Positions 52,388 through 61,431 of a stretch of 64,000 nt of DNA are shown piece by piece (within the stretch, counting starts at the first letter, position 1; each line of letters starts with the position of its first letter). Under the pieces are notes generated by a model that saw nothing but the letters and a program-made list of their open reading frames with translations, was not told the DNA's origin and searched no databases. This DNA is from Paludibacteraceae bacterium (GTDB lineage Bacteria > Bacteroidota > Bacteroidia > Bacteroidales > Paludibacteraceae): contig JAFYSF010000007.1 of the NCBI GenBank assembly GCA_017559505.1, positions 186,001 to 250,000 on the forward strand, read 5' to 3'. The position numbers and the translations under genes are program-made.

Positions 52388-52642
52388 ATGCTTACAAACG
52401 AATTTCGCAAAGAAGATGGGGTTCAATTGGGTGTCGGTGATGGCAATTGGTATCTATTTTTTGCAAAGGAAAAAGATTTTTTCAAACATCACCATTGGAA
52501 CGAAAAAAGACGCTTGGATGGCGTACTTTGGTGGAGAAACTTTTGGCGTTTTGTATTCATTAAGGATGTACACTTGTATGTACGTGTACGCAACAACAAG
52601 CGAGCTGATCAGCGTCGTTCTCGCGTAGAAAAGATAAAATAA
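52388..52642 (+). CDS. Small Trp-rich basic phage protein
   Basis: An 84-residue protein with six Trp (NWYLFFAKEK, HHHWNEKRR, WWRNFWRFVF) and a basic C-terminus. First gene of the capsid-tail operon, before the protease. The frame starting at 52,388 has the G-first codon bias expected of coding DNA; a rival frame at 52,416-52,628 does not. Function unknown. Confidence 0.55.
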   Translation: MLTNEFRKEDGVQLGVGDGNWYLFFAKEKDFFKHHHWNEKRRLDGVLWWRNFWRFVFIKDVHLYVRVRNNKRADQRRSRVEKIK

Positions 52643-52676
52643 AAGCACACCCAAACAACATTCAAACAATATTCAA

Positions 52677-53624
52677 ATGACGAAAATTGAAAAAGAGTTT
52701 TTGCTTTCGGATGATTCTGTAAACTGCTATGGTTATCGTCTGTTGACTACTGGATTGCAACTTGAACGTTTTAAGCCAGCTATTGGCTATCTCATGCACG
52801 ACCGTGAACGAGGTGTCGCAGTGAAGTGGGAGGATCTTGTCGTGCGCAATGGAGCTCTCTATGGAAAGCCAGTTGTGAATGATGAGCAATTTCCTGAGTT
52901 GGTTAATCAGATTCAAGATGGTTTTTATGCAGCAGCGTCAGTGGGGCATATTGTAGCTTTGGAGTGGAGCGATGAACCAAATATGAAGTTGGAAGGACAA
53001 ACTGGTCCTACCGTCACAAAATGGTTTCCTCGCGAGTGTTCTATTGTTGACATACCAGGCAATTATAATGCTGTGGCACAATTATTCGCGGAGGATGATT
53101 CTGTTCTCCACGACCTTTCCGCAAATTTAATTTCAAATTTTATGAACAAAACAACGATTGAAGTAGAAGTTCTGCTTGACGCAGGGCTTCAAAATCTTGC
53201 TGCTGACAGTTCTCCAGAGCAAGTTGCAGAGGTCATTCGTGATTTAGTAGCAAAAGCACAACGATGCGAAGCCGCTGAACAGGAACTTGAGGACCTCCGA
53301 GGTCAAATGAAGTCGCTAAAGGAATCAGTAGAAGAGGAAAAAATCCAAACTATTATTTCAAAAGCATTGGATGATCACAAAATGAACCCCGCAATGGCAG
53401 ATAAATTGAAAGCTGACTATAAGGGCAATTCTGCTGGTCTGAATGCACTTGTGGCTACAATGCCAGTACAGACAACTATTACAAGCCAACTTCAAGTAGA
53501 ATTGCCACAAGATATTGCAGGCAAATCGTACAAAGAGTTGTATGATGAGAATAAACTTGAAATGGTGAAAAGTAAATTCCCAGATCATTATGAGAAACTC
53601 CGCAAGGAATATATCGGAGAATAA
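52677..53624 (+). CDS. Prohead protease fused to scaffold (Mu gpI/Z-like position)
   Basis: A 315-residue protein. The N-terminal domain (1-140) has a catalytic His candidate H41 in GYLMHDRERGV and Ser candidate S88 in GFYAAASVGHI, as in HK97/herpes-type head proteases. The C-terminal half holds a coiled coil (residues about 185-225) and a MAD-K helical tail, as in scaffolds. It likely matures the prohead. It precedes the capsid gene by 34 bp. Confidence 0.78.
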   Translation: MTKIEKEFLLSDDSVNCYGYRLLTTGLQLERFKPAIGYLMHDRERGVAVKWEDLVVRNGALYGKPVVNDEQFPELVNQIQDGFYAAASVGHIVALEWSDEPNMKLEGQTGPTVTKWFPRECSIVDIPGNYNAVAQLFAEDDSVLHDLSANLISNFMNKTTIEVEVLLDAGLQNLAADSSPEQVAEVIRDLVAKAQRCEAAEQELEDLRGQMKSLKESVEEEKIQTIISKALDDHKMNPAMADKLKADYKGNSAGLNALVATMPVQTTITSQLQVELPQDIAGKSYKELYDENKLEMVKSKFPDHYEKLRKEYIGE

Positions 53625-53658
53625 AAAAGAAGTTAAACCAATTCATTTTTTTTGAACT

Positions 53659-54615
53659 ATGTCAAATACAATTTCCAAAATTCCAGTGCAAATTTTCGCT
53701 GACTACATCATCGAAAAATTGCGTAGAATGAACCCATTCTTGGCGTTCGCAGTAGATGAATCTACCAAAGTTCTTGGTGGCTCTGTTGTTCACATTCCAC
53801 AATCAGGGGCGTCACCTACGACAGTGAAAAACCGTAAAACATTCCCAGCAACCGCAGTCAAACGTGAAGATTCGTTTGTAACCTATGCTTTGAATGTCTT
53901 TTCAACCGACCCTACACATGTCTCTTGGCATGAAGAGAACGAAGTCAGCTTTGACAAGCAAGATTCCGTTCTTAATGACCACGTAGAAACCTTGATGGAG
54001 GCAGTTGGTGATGATATGATTCATAGTTGGCTTACTGGCTACAAAACCGATGGCAAAACTTCAGATGTGATTCCTGCAAAAAATGTAGTATTCACATCAG
54101 GCGCAAGTCGTGCAACCATTGAAGATGGCCAAACAGGTAATCGCAAAAAACTCACATACAAAGATGTGCAAGCCATTGCTTTGAAGTTCAACAAAGCTAA
54201 TGTAAGTAAAAAAGACCGTTACTTGATGCTTGAAAGCAATATGTATCAAGAACTCATTGAGTCTTTGTCTGACAATCAAATGGCAGCATATCAAGGTACA
54301 GCAAACTTGGCTGAAGGTGTTGTTGGCAAGTTGTGTGGTTTTAATATCATCGAACGTAGTAGCGTGGCGTGCTTCACATCTGCAGGTGTACCTATTGCAC
54401 CAGGCACAGCACTCAATGCTACTGATTGTATTGGTGGTATTGCATGGCAAAAAGATTGTGTAGGAAAAGCTCTTGGCGATATTCTCCCATTCCAAGACCT
54501 TGCAAACCCATTGTATTATGGTGATGTATTCAGTGCTCTTGTGAAGGCAGGTGGTCGCTGTCGTCGTGCAGACTGGGCTGGCGTTGCTGCCATTGTAGAG
54601 GGAACAGTTGCCTAA
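53659..54615 (+). CDS. Major capsid protein
   Basis: A 318-residue HK97-fold-like coat protein. Segments: PVQIFADYIIEKLRRMNPFL at the N-terminus, VVHIPQSGASPTTVKNRKTF, SDNQMAAYQGTANLAEGVVG split at TAN, and a C-terminal NPLYYGDVFSALVKAGGR. Position right after the protease-scaffold gene and its size support the call; the family is that of Bacteroidota Mu-like phages rather than Mu gpT itself. Confidence 0.82.
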   Translation: MSNTISKIPVQIFADYIIEKLRRMNPFLAFAVDESTKVLGGSVVHIPQSGASPTTVKNRKTFPATAVKREDSFVTYALNVFSTDPTHVSWHEENEVSFDKQDSVLNDHVETLMEAVGDDMIHSWLTGYKTDGKTSDVIPAKNVVFTSGASRATIEDGQTGNRKKLTYKDVQAIALKFNKANVSKKDRYLMLESNMYQELIESLSDNQMAAYQGTANLAEGVVGKLCGFNIIERSSVACFTSAGVPIAPGTALNATDCIGGIAWQKDCVGKALGDILPFQDLANPLYYGDVFSALVKAGGRCRRADWAGVAAIVEGTVA

Positions 54616-54634
54616 TTGTATATAATGCTGTCGT

Positions 54635-55066
54635 ATGAGAAGAATTGATGAAATACTTATCCACTGTTCAGCTACACCTGAAGGTCGTGCTGTTACTGCT
54701 GAAGATATACGCCGTTGGCATACTGCACCCAAACCAAAGGGGAATGGCTGGAGAGATATAGGTTATCATTTTGTCATTCTTCTTGACGGCACAATTCAAC
54801 AAGGAAGACCGATAGAGCTCGCTGGAGCGCACTGTACAAATCACAACCGTTTCAGCATTGGGGTGTGCTATATTGGTGGATTGTCGAAAAATGGGAAGAC
54901 ACCAAAAGACACCAGGACAGAGGCGCAAAATGCCGCACTGAAACAACTTGTGCAGCAACTTCAGCAACTCTATCATATTCCTTTGGAAAATATACACGGA
55001 CACAAGCACTATGCTAACAAGGCTTGCCCATGCTTCGATGTTGAACAATGGAAACAAACACTATAA
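54635..55066 (+). CDS. Endolysin, N-acetylmuramoyl-L-alanine amidase
   Basis: A 143-residue amidase_2/PGRP-fold enzyme. Zn ligands H10 in ILIHCSATPEG and the HGHKHYANKACPCFD segment (His and Cys) near the C-terminus are in place, with YHFVILLDGTIQQGRP forming the core. No signal peptide, so it depends on the downstream holin-like protein. Short one-domain enzyme cutting the glycan-peptide amide. Confidence 0.92.
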   Translation: MRRIDEILIHCSATPEGRAVTAEDIRRWHTAPKPKGNGWRDIGYHFVILLDGTIQQGRPIELAGAHCTNHNRFSIGVCYIGGLSKNGKTPKDTRTEAQNAALKQLVQQLQQLYHIPLENIHGHKHYANKACPCFDVEQWKQTL

Positions 55067-55068
55067 TC

Positions 55069-55326
55069 ATGAACACAGAACAAACAAGAAAAGACAACCG
55101 ACGTGAAATCCGTTTTTACGTTTGCTTGGTGCTTGGATTTATACTCATGATGTGTGGCTTCTTTGCTCCACCTATGGGAGAAATCCATAACTCTGTTCTC
55201 GTTGGTGCAGGACTATTGTTGTCAATTGGAGCACTTGCAGTAGGCATAGACCTCGTTGGCTGTATTCGCGAACTTCGACTCCTTAAAATGGGAGTTGTTG
55301 AAGACTTAAAACAAGACCCACAATGA
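55069..55326 (+). CDS. Holin-like small membrane protein
   Basis: An 85-residue protein with two hydrophobic helices (about 17-37 and 45-66), a charged N-terminus and an acidic C-terminus, directly between the endolysin and a u-spanin-like gene. The start at 55,069 follows the endolysin stop by 2 nt; an ATG at 55,048 would overlap it. Holin by context and topology only. Confidence 0.6.
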   Translation: MNTEQTRKDNRREIRFYVCLVLGFILMMCGFFAPPMGEIHNSVLVGAGLLLSIGALAVGIDLVGCIRELRLLKMGVVEDLKQDPQ

Positions 55327-55826
55327 AATGTATTTATTGGATCCTAATAGTACTATTGTTTTTGGGGTGTAGTACTCCAAAGCCAATAATCACTTCTGAC
55401 ATCAATGTTACACGAGAAATAACAGAAGAGCCACGCATATCCGAATATAAAGTTGCAGAGCCTGACTCTGCTCTTATTCGAGCATTGGCGCAGTGTGATG
55501 AGAATAATCAACTACTCATTACAGCATTAGACTCTGTTAATGGTTCACGCATACAAACCTCTTTTCAAGCAATACCCACCAATGATGGCATTATCTTAGA
55601 CTTCCAATGCAAAGAAGATTCATTGGTGGCAGAAATAGAAGTACGAGACCGTACAATTAGAGAATTGCGAGAAGAGAAAAAGACGATTGAGGTACCCATA
55701 CCAATACCATTGTCAAAATGGGAGACTTTTTGTCTTGTACTTGGTAAAATCGTCGTCACAATAGTAACAATAGTAATACTAATCTTTATCATCTACAGAG
55801 TATGCAAAACTTATATCAGAAAGTAA
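55323..55826 (+). CDS. Unimolecular spanin-like lipoprotein
   Basis: A 167-residue protein that starts with a type II signal peptide (MKCIYWILIVLLFLGC, lipid-modified Cys at 16). It has a periplasmic part with a coiled segment (EVRDRTIRELREEKK) and ends in a C-terminal transmembrane helix (about 138-160) with a basic tail. A lipobox plus C-terminal TM is the u-spanin layout, which ties outer and inner membranes together and fuses them at lysis. It overlaps the holin-like gene by 4 nt. Confidence 0.7.
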   Translation: MKCIYWILIVLLFLGCSTPKPIITSDINVTREITEEPRISEYKVAEPDSALIRALAQCDENNQLLITALDSVNGSRIQTSFQAIPTNDGIILDFQCKEDSLVAEIEVRDRTIRELREEKKTIEVPIPIPLSKWETFCLVLGKIVVTIVTIVILIFIIYRVCKTYIRK

Positions 55827-56122
55827 AAAACCATTTTTCACGCTATACTAATGCGGATGTGGTTTACATCGCAGGCGACACGTTGTTTTTGTCTGAATCA
55901 GCTGCCATGAGTTACGGAACTGGTGCAGTGAAAGCAATCAGACGAAACAATATTGAGTCCTTAAATACAGAGAATCAAAATACGTCTCATTCACTCACTG
56001 TAGAAGAGATTGGGGCAATGACATATAGCCAATTGAAATCCAAAGTAGCAGAATTTGGAATCGTGGCTGAAGATATGAAAAAAGAAACCTTGAAGGATGC
56101 TCTGCTCACCTTCGTAAAATAA
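55802..56122 (+). CDS. Small phage protein with SAP/HeH-like C-terminus
   Basis: A 106-residue protein. The C-terminal 38 residues (LTVEEIGAMTYSQLKSKVAE and on to ETLKDALLTF) look like a helix-extended-helix (HeH/LEM/SAP) DNA-binding fold. Overlaps the u-spanin gene by 25 nt and precedes the sheath gene. Similar small proteins occur between head and sheath genes of Mu-like phages. Function uncertain. Confidence 0.55.
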   Translation: MQNLYQKVKNHFSRYTNADVVYIAGDTLFLSESAAMSYGTGAVKAIRRNNIESLNTENQNTSHSLTVEEIGAMTYSQLKSKVAEFGIVAEDMKKETLKDALLTFVK

Positions 56123-56132
56123 CAATAAGACT

Positions 56133-57275
56133 ATGCCATTTCCTGGAGTAAATGTCAATGTAACGAACGGCAACCTACTAAAAGAAATCAGTGCTACCGA
56201 TTGCGTGCCTGGTTTGATTGTAACAGTCAAAACCTCATCGCTCGTGGCAAAGGTGTTGAAAGTATATAGTTTGGCTGACGCAGAAAAAGCAGGAATCACC
56301 CAACAAGCAGAACCTTTTGCGCATGCTTTGTTGGACGAGTATTATACAGAATTGGGCGGCACCAAGTTGCTTTATGTAATGGGAACAGATTCGAGCACTA
56401 CGATGGAGATAGCTCTAAAATCCACAGAAGCAAATGGTGTTATGAAACTCATTCGTGCCGCTGGTGGTGATATTACTATGATTGCCGTTGCTCGCGAAGC
56501 AAGTTCTGGATATAATGCAGGTACTGCATTTTTAGACAAAGATGTTAAAGCTGCTGTTACGATAGCGAAGGCAACTGGAGAAGCACTCCAAAAAGCCAAT
56601 ACACCTGTGCGATTCCTAATTGAGGGTATTATAGCTAATGAAACAGCTGATAATGATTTTGATCCAAACACCGCAACTAATGGCTTTGCTTGTGTTGTAT
56701 TGGGTGGAACTAATTCTGATGGTCATGCTTCTGTAGGTTTAGCTTTGGCTCGTGCTGCCAAATATGGTAGTCATGTAAAATTAGGTGCAGGTAGTAATGG
56801 TGCGCTCACCGCAACACAAATGTATATCGGGGCTACTCCACTTGAGGAGTTTGCTGGATTAGAAACATTGCACGATGCAGGGTTCTTGACTTTCATGACT
56901 CGTCCTGGTGCAGCAGGTTACTATTTCGGTCGTGACAACACTTGTGCAAATGATGACTTCCGAATCCTCGTACATGGTCGTATCATAGACCGTGCGCAAC
57001 GTATCGCAGCACAGGCATATTTGCCATTCATTGAGGAGAGTGTGAAAATGACAAGCGATGGCAGCATTGAACCAGCCGATGCAAAACATATTGAAACCAC
57101 ACTTGACCAAGCATTGCGTACCTATATGGGTGAGCAAATCAGCGATTGCGAGGTGGTTGTTCCTGTTAAGCAAGATGTAATCAATACTTCTACCGTAAAC
57201 ATTCAGGTCAAAGTGCTTCCATTGGGTTATGCCACATGGATTGAAGTCTCACTTGGATTGGCGGCATCACTTTAA
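56133..57275 (+). CDS. Contractile tail sheath protein (DUF2586-like)
   Basis: A 380-residue sheath protein. It begins MPFPGVNVNVTNGNLL, contains the LYVMGTDSST and VARAAKYGSHV-like middle (ALARAAKYGSH), RPGAAGYYFGRDNTC, the HGRIIDRAQRIAAQAYLPF helix typical of sheath C-terminal domains, and a final TVNIQVKVLPLGYATWIEV strand. It makes the phage a myovirus. Confidence 0.84.
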   Translation: MPFPGVNVNVTNGNLLKEISATDCVPGLIVTVKTSSLVAKVLKVYSLADAEKAGITQQAEPFAHALLDEYYTELGGTKLLYVMGTDSSTTMEIALKSTEANGVMKLIRAAGGDITMIAVAREASSGYNAGTAFLDKDVKAAVTIAKATGEALQKANTPVRFLIEGIIANETADNDFDPNTATNGFACVVLGGTNSDGHASVGLALARAAKYGSHVKLGAGSNGALTATQMYIGATPLEEFAGLETLHDAGFLTFMTRPGAAGYYFGRDNTCANDDFRILVHGRIIDRAQRIAAQAYLPFIEESVKMTSDGSIEPADAKHIETTLDQALRTYMGEQISDCEVVVPVKQDVINTSTVNIQVKVLPLGYATWIEVSLGLAASL

Positions 57276-57298
57276 TCATTCAAAAATTTTGATTTGTT

Positions 57299-57748
57299 AT
57301 GGCAAATATGCACATCCGCTCAAGCGAGTATGCTTGGCAACACGCACAAGTAAAACTTTTCGGTCGTACAATTACAGGTATCACCGCATGGGAACTCAAA
57401 AAAGAAGTTGAGAAAGAGGCTCTATATGGTGCTGGTCAAACTGCGATTGATATTCAAGAAGGTCCCGAAAAGTGTTCGGGCAGTATCACATTGTGGGGTT
57501 TTGAGTTGGATAAACTCGAACAAGCAGCAGCATTGTCTGGTTATGACAATCTATTGCATGTGCCACATGAGGCAATCGCTATCGATGTTTCTTTGAAGAA
57601 AACACCAGCTGACCCTATCACATTTATTTCAGCGCGTGGAGTGTCGTTTACAGAGACAACTGATGCGTTGTCTCAAGGCGATAAAAAGCGTGAATGTCAA
57701 CTCCCATTCATTTGTTTGGACATCAAAAAATCCACTATTTCATTATGA
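57299..57748 (+). CDS. Tail tube protein (Mu gpM-like)
   Basis: A 149-residue beta-rich protein with GRTITGITAWELKKEVEKEALYG and the later CSGSITLWGFELDKLEQA, the pattern of Mu-type tube proteins. Sits between sheath and chaperone genes; its stop overlaps the chaperone start (ATGA). Confidence 0.8.
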   Translation: MANMHIRSSEYAWQHAQVKLFGRTITGITAWELKKEVEKEALYGAGQTAIDIQEGPEKCSGSITLWGFELDKLEQAAALSGYDNLLHVPHEAIAIDVSLKKTPADPITFISARGVSFTETTDALSQGDKKRECQLPFICLDIKKSTISL

Positions 57749-58092
57749 ACAAAACAACCATTAAAACAGTAGCCCAAATCGCAGAAGAGAAATTCTCCAA
57801 AGAGAAATTGGAGCAACTCAAAGCGCAATTTAATGGGCGTAAACTCAATATCATCGTAATTGAGGATAAAGTTGCTGTATTAGCTCCGCTTTCGGCAAAA
57901 GCACTCTCTGATTATACACGTATGGTCATTGATCCAAAAGCTGGACCAGAGCAAGCAACAAGATTGTTATTAGACCAATTATGGCTCGGAGGTGATGAAG
58001 AAATCAGAAATGATGAAGACTACTTCATGAGCGCAATGGTCGAGATGCAGAATCTTATCGAATTAAAAAAAAGCACTTCTGGCAAGTGGTAG
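57745..58092 (+). CDS. Tail assembly chaperone, short form (gp41-like)
   Basis: A 115-residue helical protein starting MNKTTIKTVAQIAEEKFSKE. Located between tube and tape-measure genes. Near its end is the slippery run of eight A (58,065-58,072) that allows a -1 shift into the extension listed next. The zero-frame stop is TAG after SGKW. Confidence 0.8.
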   Translation: MNKTTIKTVAQIAEEKFSKEKLEQLKAQFNGRKLNIIVIEDKVAVLAPLSAKALSDYTRMVIDPKAGPEQATRLLLDQLWLGGDEEIRNDEDYFMSAMVEMQNLIELKKSTSGKW

Positions 58093-58253
58093 AACAGGCA
58101 CATAAGGGACAAACAGATGATTTTGAAGAAATGCTTTGTTTTGCCCTTATGTACTACGGACCACAAGCCGAAACTTGGGAGATTGATACTCTTGCATACC
58201 GTACAGGTATCGCAATTAAAATGTATTCACGAGGCACTTTCAAAGGATTATGA
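58071..58253 (+). CDS. Tail assembly chaperone, -1 frameshift extension
   Basis: After slipping on A AAA AAA the ribosome would read KHFWQVVEQAHKGQTDDF and on to TFKGL, 60 codons in the -1 frame, ending in TGA that overlaps the tape-measure ATG (58,250). The fused product is about 169 residues. No start codon opens this frame before 58,129. Equivalent to lambda gpGT; a programmed shift here is general among long-tailed phages. Confidence 0.82.
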   Translation, partial: KHFWQVVEQAHKGQTDDFEEMLCFALMYYGPQAETWEIDTLAYRTGIAIKMYSRGTFKGL

Positions 58254-59848
58254 GTCAATTTGTAGAATATGCAATGAAGATTAAGGATATGGCAACAGGA
58301 CCGCTTGGTTCTATTGCCAACTCCTTTGATAATGTTACCAATCATGCCAATAAAGCAGGTAAAGCATCATCGTTGTTCTCCAAAATGGTTGCAGGTGCTT
58401 TTAATCTCAATAACATCATAGGTGCTGCACAAGGTGTCATGAATGTTGCTAAAAGTGTAGGTTCTGCAATTGGTTCTACTATGCAAGCATCATTAGACAG
58501 ACAGCAGTTGCAGGTGTCGTTTGATGTGCTTACAGGAAGCAAAGAAGCTGGCGGTAAGCTAACGCAGCAACTTGTGAACTTGCAAAAGGATACGGTTCTC
58601 GGTGCTGAAGTATTCAAGAACGCACAAACCATGCTTGGTTTTGGATTCAAGGACACAGAGATACTTGAGAATATGCGCATGCTTGGAGATGTCTCAATGG
58701 GTGATGCAGAAAAACTCAATTCTCTCACATTGGCATTTTCACAAGTGCGTTCTGCTGGTAAACTTCAAGGTCAGGATTTATTGCAACTTATCAATGCAGG
58801 TTTCAATCCACTTGAACAGATGTCGAAGCGAACTGGTAAGTCAATCGCTACACTCAAAGATGAAATGAGCAAAGGCAATATATCGTTTGAGATGGTGCAA
58901 CAGGCATTCAAAGATGCAACCAGTGAAGGTGGTCGGTATAACAATATGCTTGCCACTATTGCGCAGACTGATGCTGGTATGAAAGCACAGCTTGCAGGGG
59001 CATGGGACGAGGTGAAAATTAAGATAGGCAATGCGTTTCAACCTCTAACACGTATGGGTTTGGAATTAGGAACAAAGCTATTACCGCTTATTGAAAAACT
59101 CACAGAACCGCTTGGTGCAGGGGTGCAAAAAGCAGTGGGATTATTCAATGCTCTAATAGTAAAAGCGCAAAACCTCAAGCCTATCATTATGCAATTTGTT
59201 AGTCCTCTTCAGGATATGACTTCCAGATTACGTGAAAGTCTTGATGGTTTATCTGACTTTTTAGAGCCTATTCGAATAGTCATTGCCGAACACATCTATC
59301 CTTATGCGATAAAGATTTGGAACGTTGCAACTGGAATTATCGGTGATTTCGTTTCGTTTGTAAGTCAATCTGAATTGCTGAAAGATGTTTTCTCTTCTAT
59401 TGGCTTCTGGGTTGGCAAAATATACGATTGTGTTGGCTATTTGGTCGATGGTCTCAAATGGGTTTGGGACAATGTTGTGATGCCATTGCTCAACGGTATA
59501 GAAAAAGCATATCGTTGGATTAAGGGTTCACCTATGCCAGGTGGAACTCATAAAAAGAGTGCAAATGCGCCTGTTGTGCCTACTGCAGCCAATCCAATTG
59601 CGACAACCAAAACGACCGACAAGCTCGCAGAGATAGCTAAAAACACAAAAGCCAATGCGCAATCAGGGAAAGCGACTTCAGCAGCTGTAGCAAGTGCTGG
59701 ACCAAAACAAATTACTATCAATGTTCAAAAGTTCTTTGATAATATCCAATTTAGTACAACCAACCTAAGCGAGTCAACCGCTCAAATTCAGGAGGCAGTC
59801 CTTGAATGCTTGAGCCGTGTACTGGTGCAAGGTGCAACCACAGCGTAA
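58250..59848 (+). CDS. Tail tape measure protein
   Basis: A 532-residue protein. The conserved tape-measure domain (LSF/QVSFDVLTGSKEAGGKL to LQLINAGFNPLEQMSKRTGKS) covers about 85-195, and the membrane-like helices near 295-345 and a Pro/Ala/Thr-rich stretch (about 425-480) follow. For this family length sets tail length; 532 residues predicts a short contractile tail of under 100 nm. Confidence 0.88.
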   Translation: MSQFVEYAMKIKDMATGPLGSIANSFDNVTNHANKAGKASSLFSKMVAGAFNLNNIIGAAQGVMNVAKSVGSAIGSTMQASLDRQQLQVSFDVLTGSKEAGGKLTQQLVNLQKDTVLGAEVFKNAQTMLGFGFKDTEILENMRMLGDVSMGDAEKLNSLTLAFSQVRSAGKLQGQDLLQLINAGFNPLEQMSKRTGKSIATLKDEMSKGNISFEMVQQAFKDATSEGGRYNNMLATIAQTDAGMKAQLAGAWDEVKIKIGNAFQPLTRMGLELGTKLLPLIEKLTEPLGAGVQKAVGLFNALIVKAQNLKPIIMQFVSPLQDMTSRLRESLDGLSDFLEPIRIVIAEHIYPYAIKIWNVATGIIGDFVSFVSQSELLKDVFSSIGFWVGKIYDCVGYLVDGLKWVWDNVVMPLLNGIEKAYRWIKGSPMPGGTHKKSANAPVVPTAANPIATTKTTDKLAEIAKNTKANAQSGKATSAAVASAGPKQITINVQKFFDNIQFSTTNLSESTAQIQEAVLECLSRVLVQGATTA

Positions 59849-59849
59849 T

Positions 59850-60401
59850 ATGTTGCAAGTAGTAACCAATCTTGAAGAGATATACAATACCTATTTTCAA
59901 AAGCCTTATCACATACCTGAGAAGATTGAACCTGTATGGAGTTCTACTCGGTTTGATTCGGCTTTGAAAGAGTCGTTGCAAGGACGTGATGTTTTCTTGC
60001 CAATTACTTTGAAAGCTGGGGAAATATCGGTGTCTTGTCCTTGTGCAACAATTCGTGTGCAAGGTTCAAAAACAATCGTTCGTACAGCCGTCAGCGAGAG
60101 AATAGGTACGGTTAAGGAAATGTTTCAAGTGGGTGATTATGTGTTTACCATTAAGGGCGTTCTTATCGCCCCACAAGGGAAAGCATTTCCTGATGACGAT
60201 ATATACAATCTTCGCCAGCTCTTTGAAAGCACCAACCATGTCCTACTTAAAAATGCGTTGAGTGATATGTTTCTTGACACAACCAGATATGTATGTATAA
60301 CAGATTTGGAGTTTCCTGAAGTTGAAGGCAAATCATTACGCATGCGACCTTTCCAACTCACTTGCGAAAGCGACTATATCAATTCACTAATCATTCAGTA
60401 A
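59850..60401 (+). CDS. Phage tail/baseplate-associated protein (DUF6046-like)
   Basis: A 183-residue beta-rich protein with FLPITLKAGEISVSCPCATI and RTAVSERIGTVKEMFQVGDY, the repeated pattern of the small adaptor proteins between tape measure and hub in Bacteroidota contractile phages. The ATG at 59,850 follows the tape-measure stop by 1 nt. Confidence 0.62.
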   Translation: MLQVVTNLEEIYNTYFQKPYHIPEKIEPVWSSTRFDSALKESLQGRDVFLPITLKAGEISVSCPCATIRVQGSKTIVRTAVSERIGTVKEMFQVGDYVFTIKGVLIAPQGKAFPDDDIYNLRQLFESTNHVLLKNALSDMFLDTTRYVCITDLEFPEVEGKSLRMRPFQLTCESDYINSLIIQ

Positions 60402-60402
60402 T

Positions 60403-61431
60403 ATGTTTCACATGACTTCCGACATACAGGTTGGTACATATACCAATATCAAAGCCAATAAGGTGTCCTGGCGAACAAGCTCAGGAAACTTTATTGATAC
60501 TTGTAGTATTGTTCTACCTCTATCGCCATATATGCGCAAAGAGGGAGCTAAAACAGTGCAACAAGATGGTGTGATGTCCTCTGTCAGCGGAACGAAAGTG
60601 AAACGAGTGAATAGTATTCCTTTTGCTAAAGGTGATTTTGTTCGTGTATCGTTGGGCTATGACAATAGGAATACCCTCGTATTTGAGGGATTTGTACATA
60701 GAATCAACTACACCGAAAATTTGGTTCTGGAGTGTGAAGGTTATGCAAATCAACTACGAGAAAAGTACTTCAGTAAATCATATCAAAAAACAACACTAAA
60801 GCAAATTTTGACCGACTTAATTCAAGGCACTGATATTCTTTTGTCCCCACGCATTGACGATGTTCCTCTGACTAATGTTTGGTTCAAAAATGCAACTGCT
60901 TTTAAGGTGCTTGAATGGGTTCAAAAAGAGTTGTGTTGTAAGGTGTTTTTTGATGGAAAATATCTGTATGCTGGTGTTTCAAAATTCATTTATGCAGACC
61001 CCGAACGTTCTACTGGTTCTGTGCGTTTGCGTGTTGGTTGGAATGTGATCAACGCAAATGCTTTGACTATTCAGCAATCGGAAAGTGTTCAAATCAATGT
61101 TGTAGAAAAGGATGCTGCAGGTACAGTTAAAAAGACCAAAAGCGAATCCAAGAAATACAGCAATGTCAAGGAAATAAAAGCGCGTAGTGGATTACCAGCT
61201 CAATACTTGCGAAAGGTAGCAACCGAACTACAAGGTGAGTCTGATTATTCTGGTTACGCTGGCAATATAGAATGTTTTTTAGAACCACATGTGTTCAAAT
61301 GCGACAAAATAGAACTTGATGGCGCTCGTTTTCCAGAGCGTGCAGGAACATATTTCGCAGAAGAGATTGATGGTTCTTTTGATGAGCAAGGTGGACGCAG
61401 AACAATTAAAATTCGTCATTATGGCAACTGA
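60403..61431 (+). CDS. Baseplate hub protein (Mu gp44 / P2 gpD-like)
   Basis: A 342-residue protein with GTYTNIKANKVSWRTSSGN and FAKGDFVRVSLGYDNRNTLVFEGFV split at SLG, a gp27/gpD-type hub fold by pattern, followed by a helical TTLKQILTDLIQGTDI and a C-terminal GGRRTIKIRHYG. Overlaps the next gene by 11 nt. Confidence 0.72.
   Translation: MFHMTSDIQVGTYTNIKANKVSWRTSSGNFIDTCSIVLPLSPYMRKEGAKTVQQDGVMSSVSGTKVKRVNSIPFAKGDFVRVSLGYDNRNTLVFEGFVHRINYTENLVLECEGYANQLREKYFSKSYQKTTLKQILTDLIQGTDILLSPRIDDVPLTNVWFKNATAFKVLEWVQKELCCKVFFDGKYLYAGVSKFIYADPERSTGSVRLRVGWNVINANALTIQQSESVQINVVEKDAAGTVKKTKSESKKYSNVKEIKARSGLPAQYLRKVATELQGESDYSGYAGNIECFLEPHVFKCDKIELDGARFPERAGTYFAEEIDGSFDEQGGRRTIKIRHYGN

Noticed and set aside
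52416-52628. Alternative frame (70 codons) giving a hydrophobic, holin-like peptide
   Set aside because: Codon first-position G bias favours the 52,388 frame, and the lysis genes are 2.5 kb downstream.
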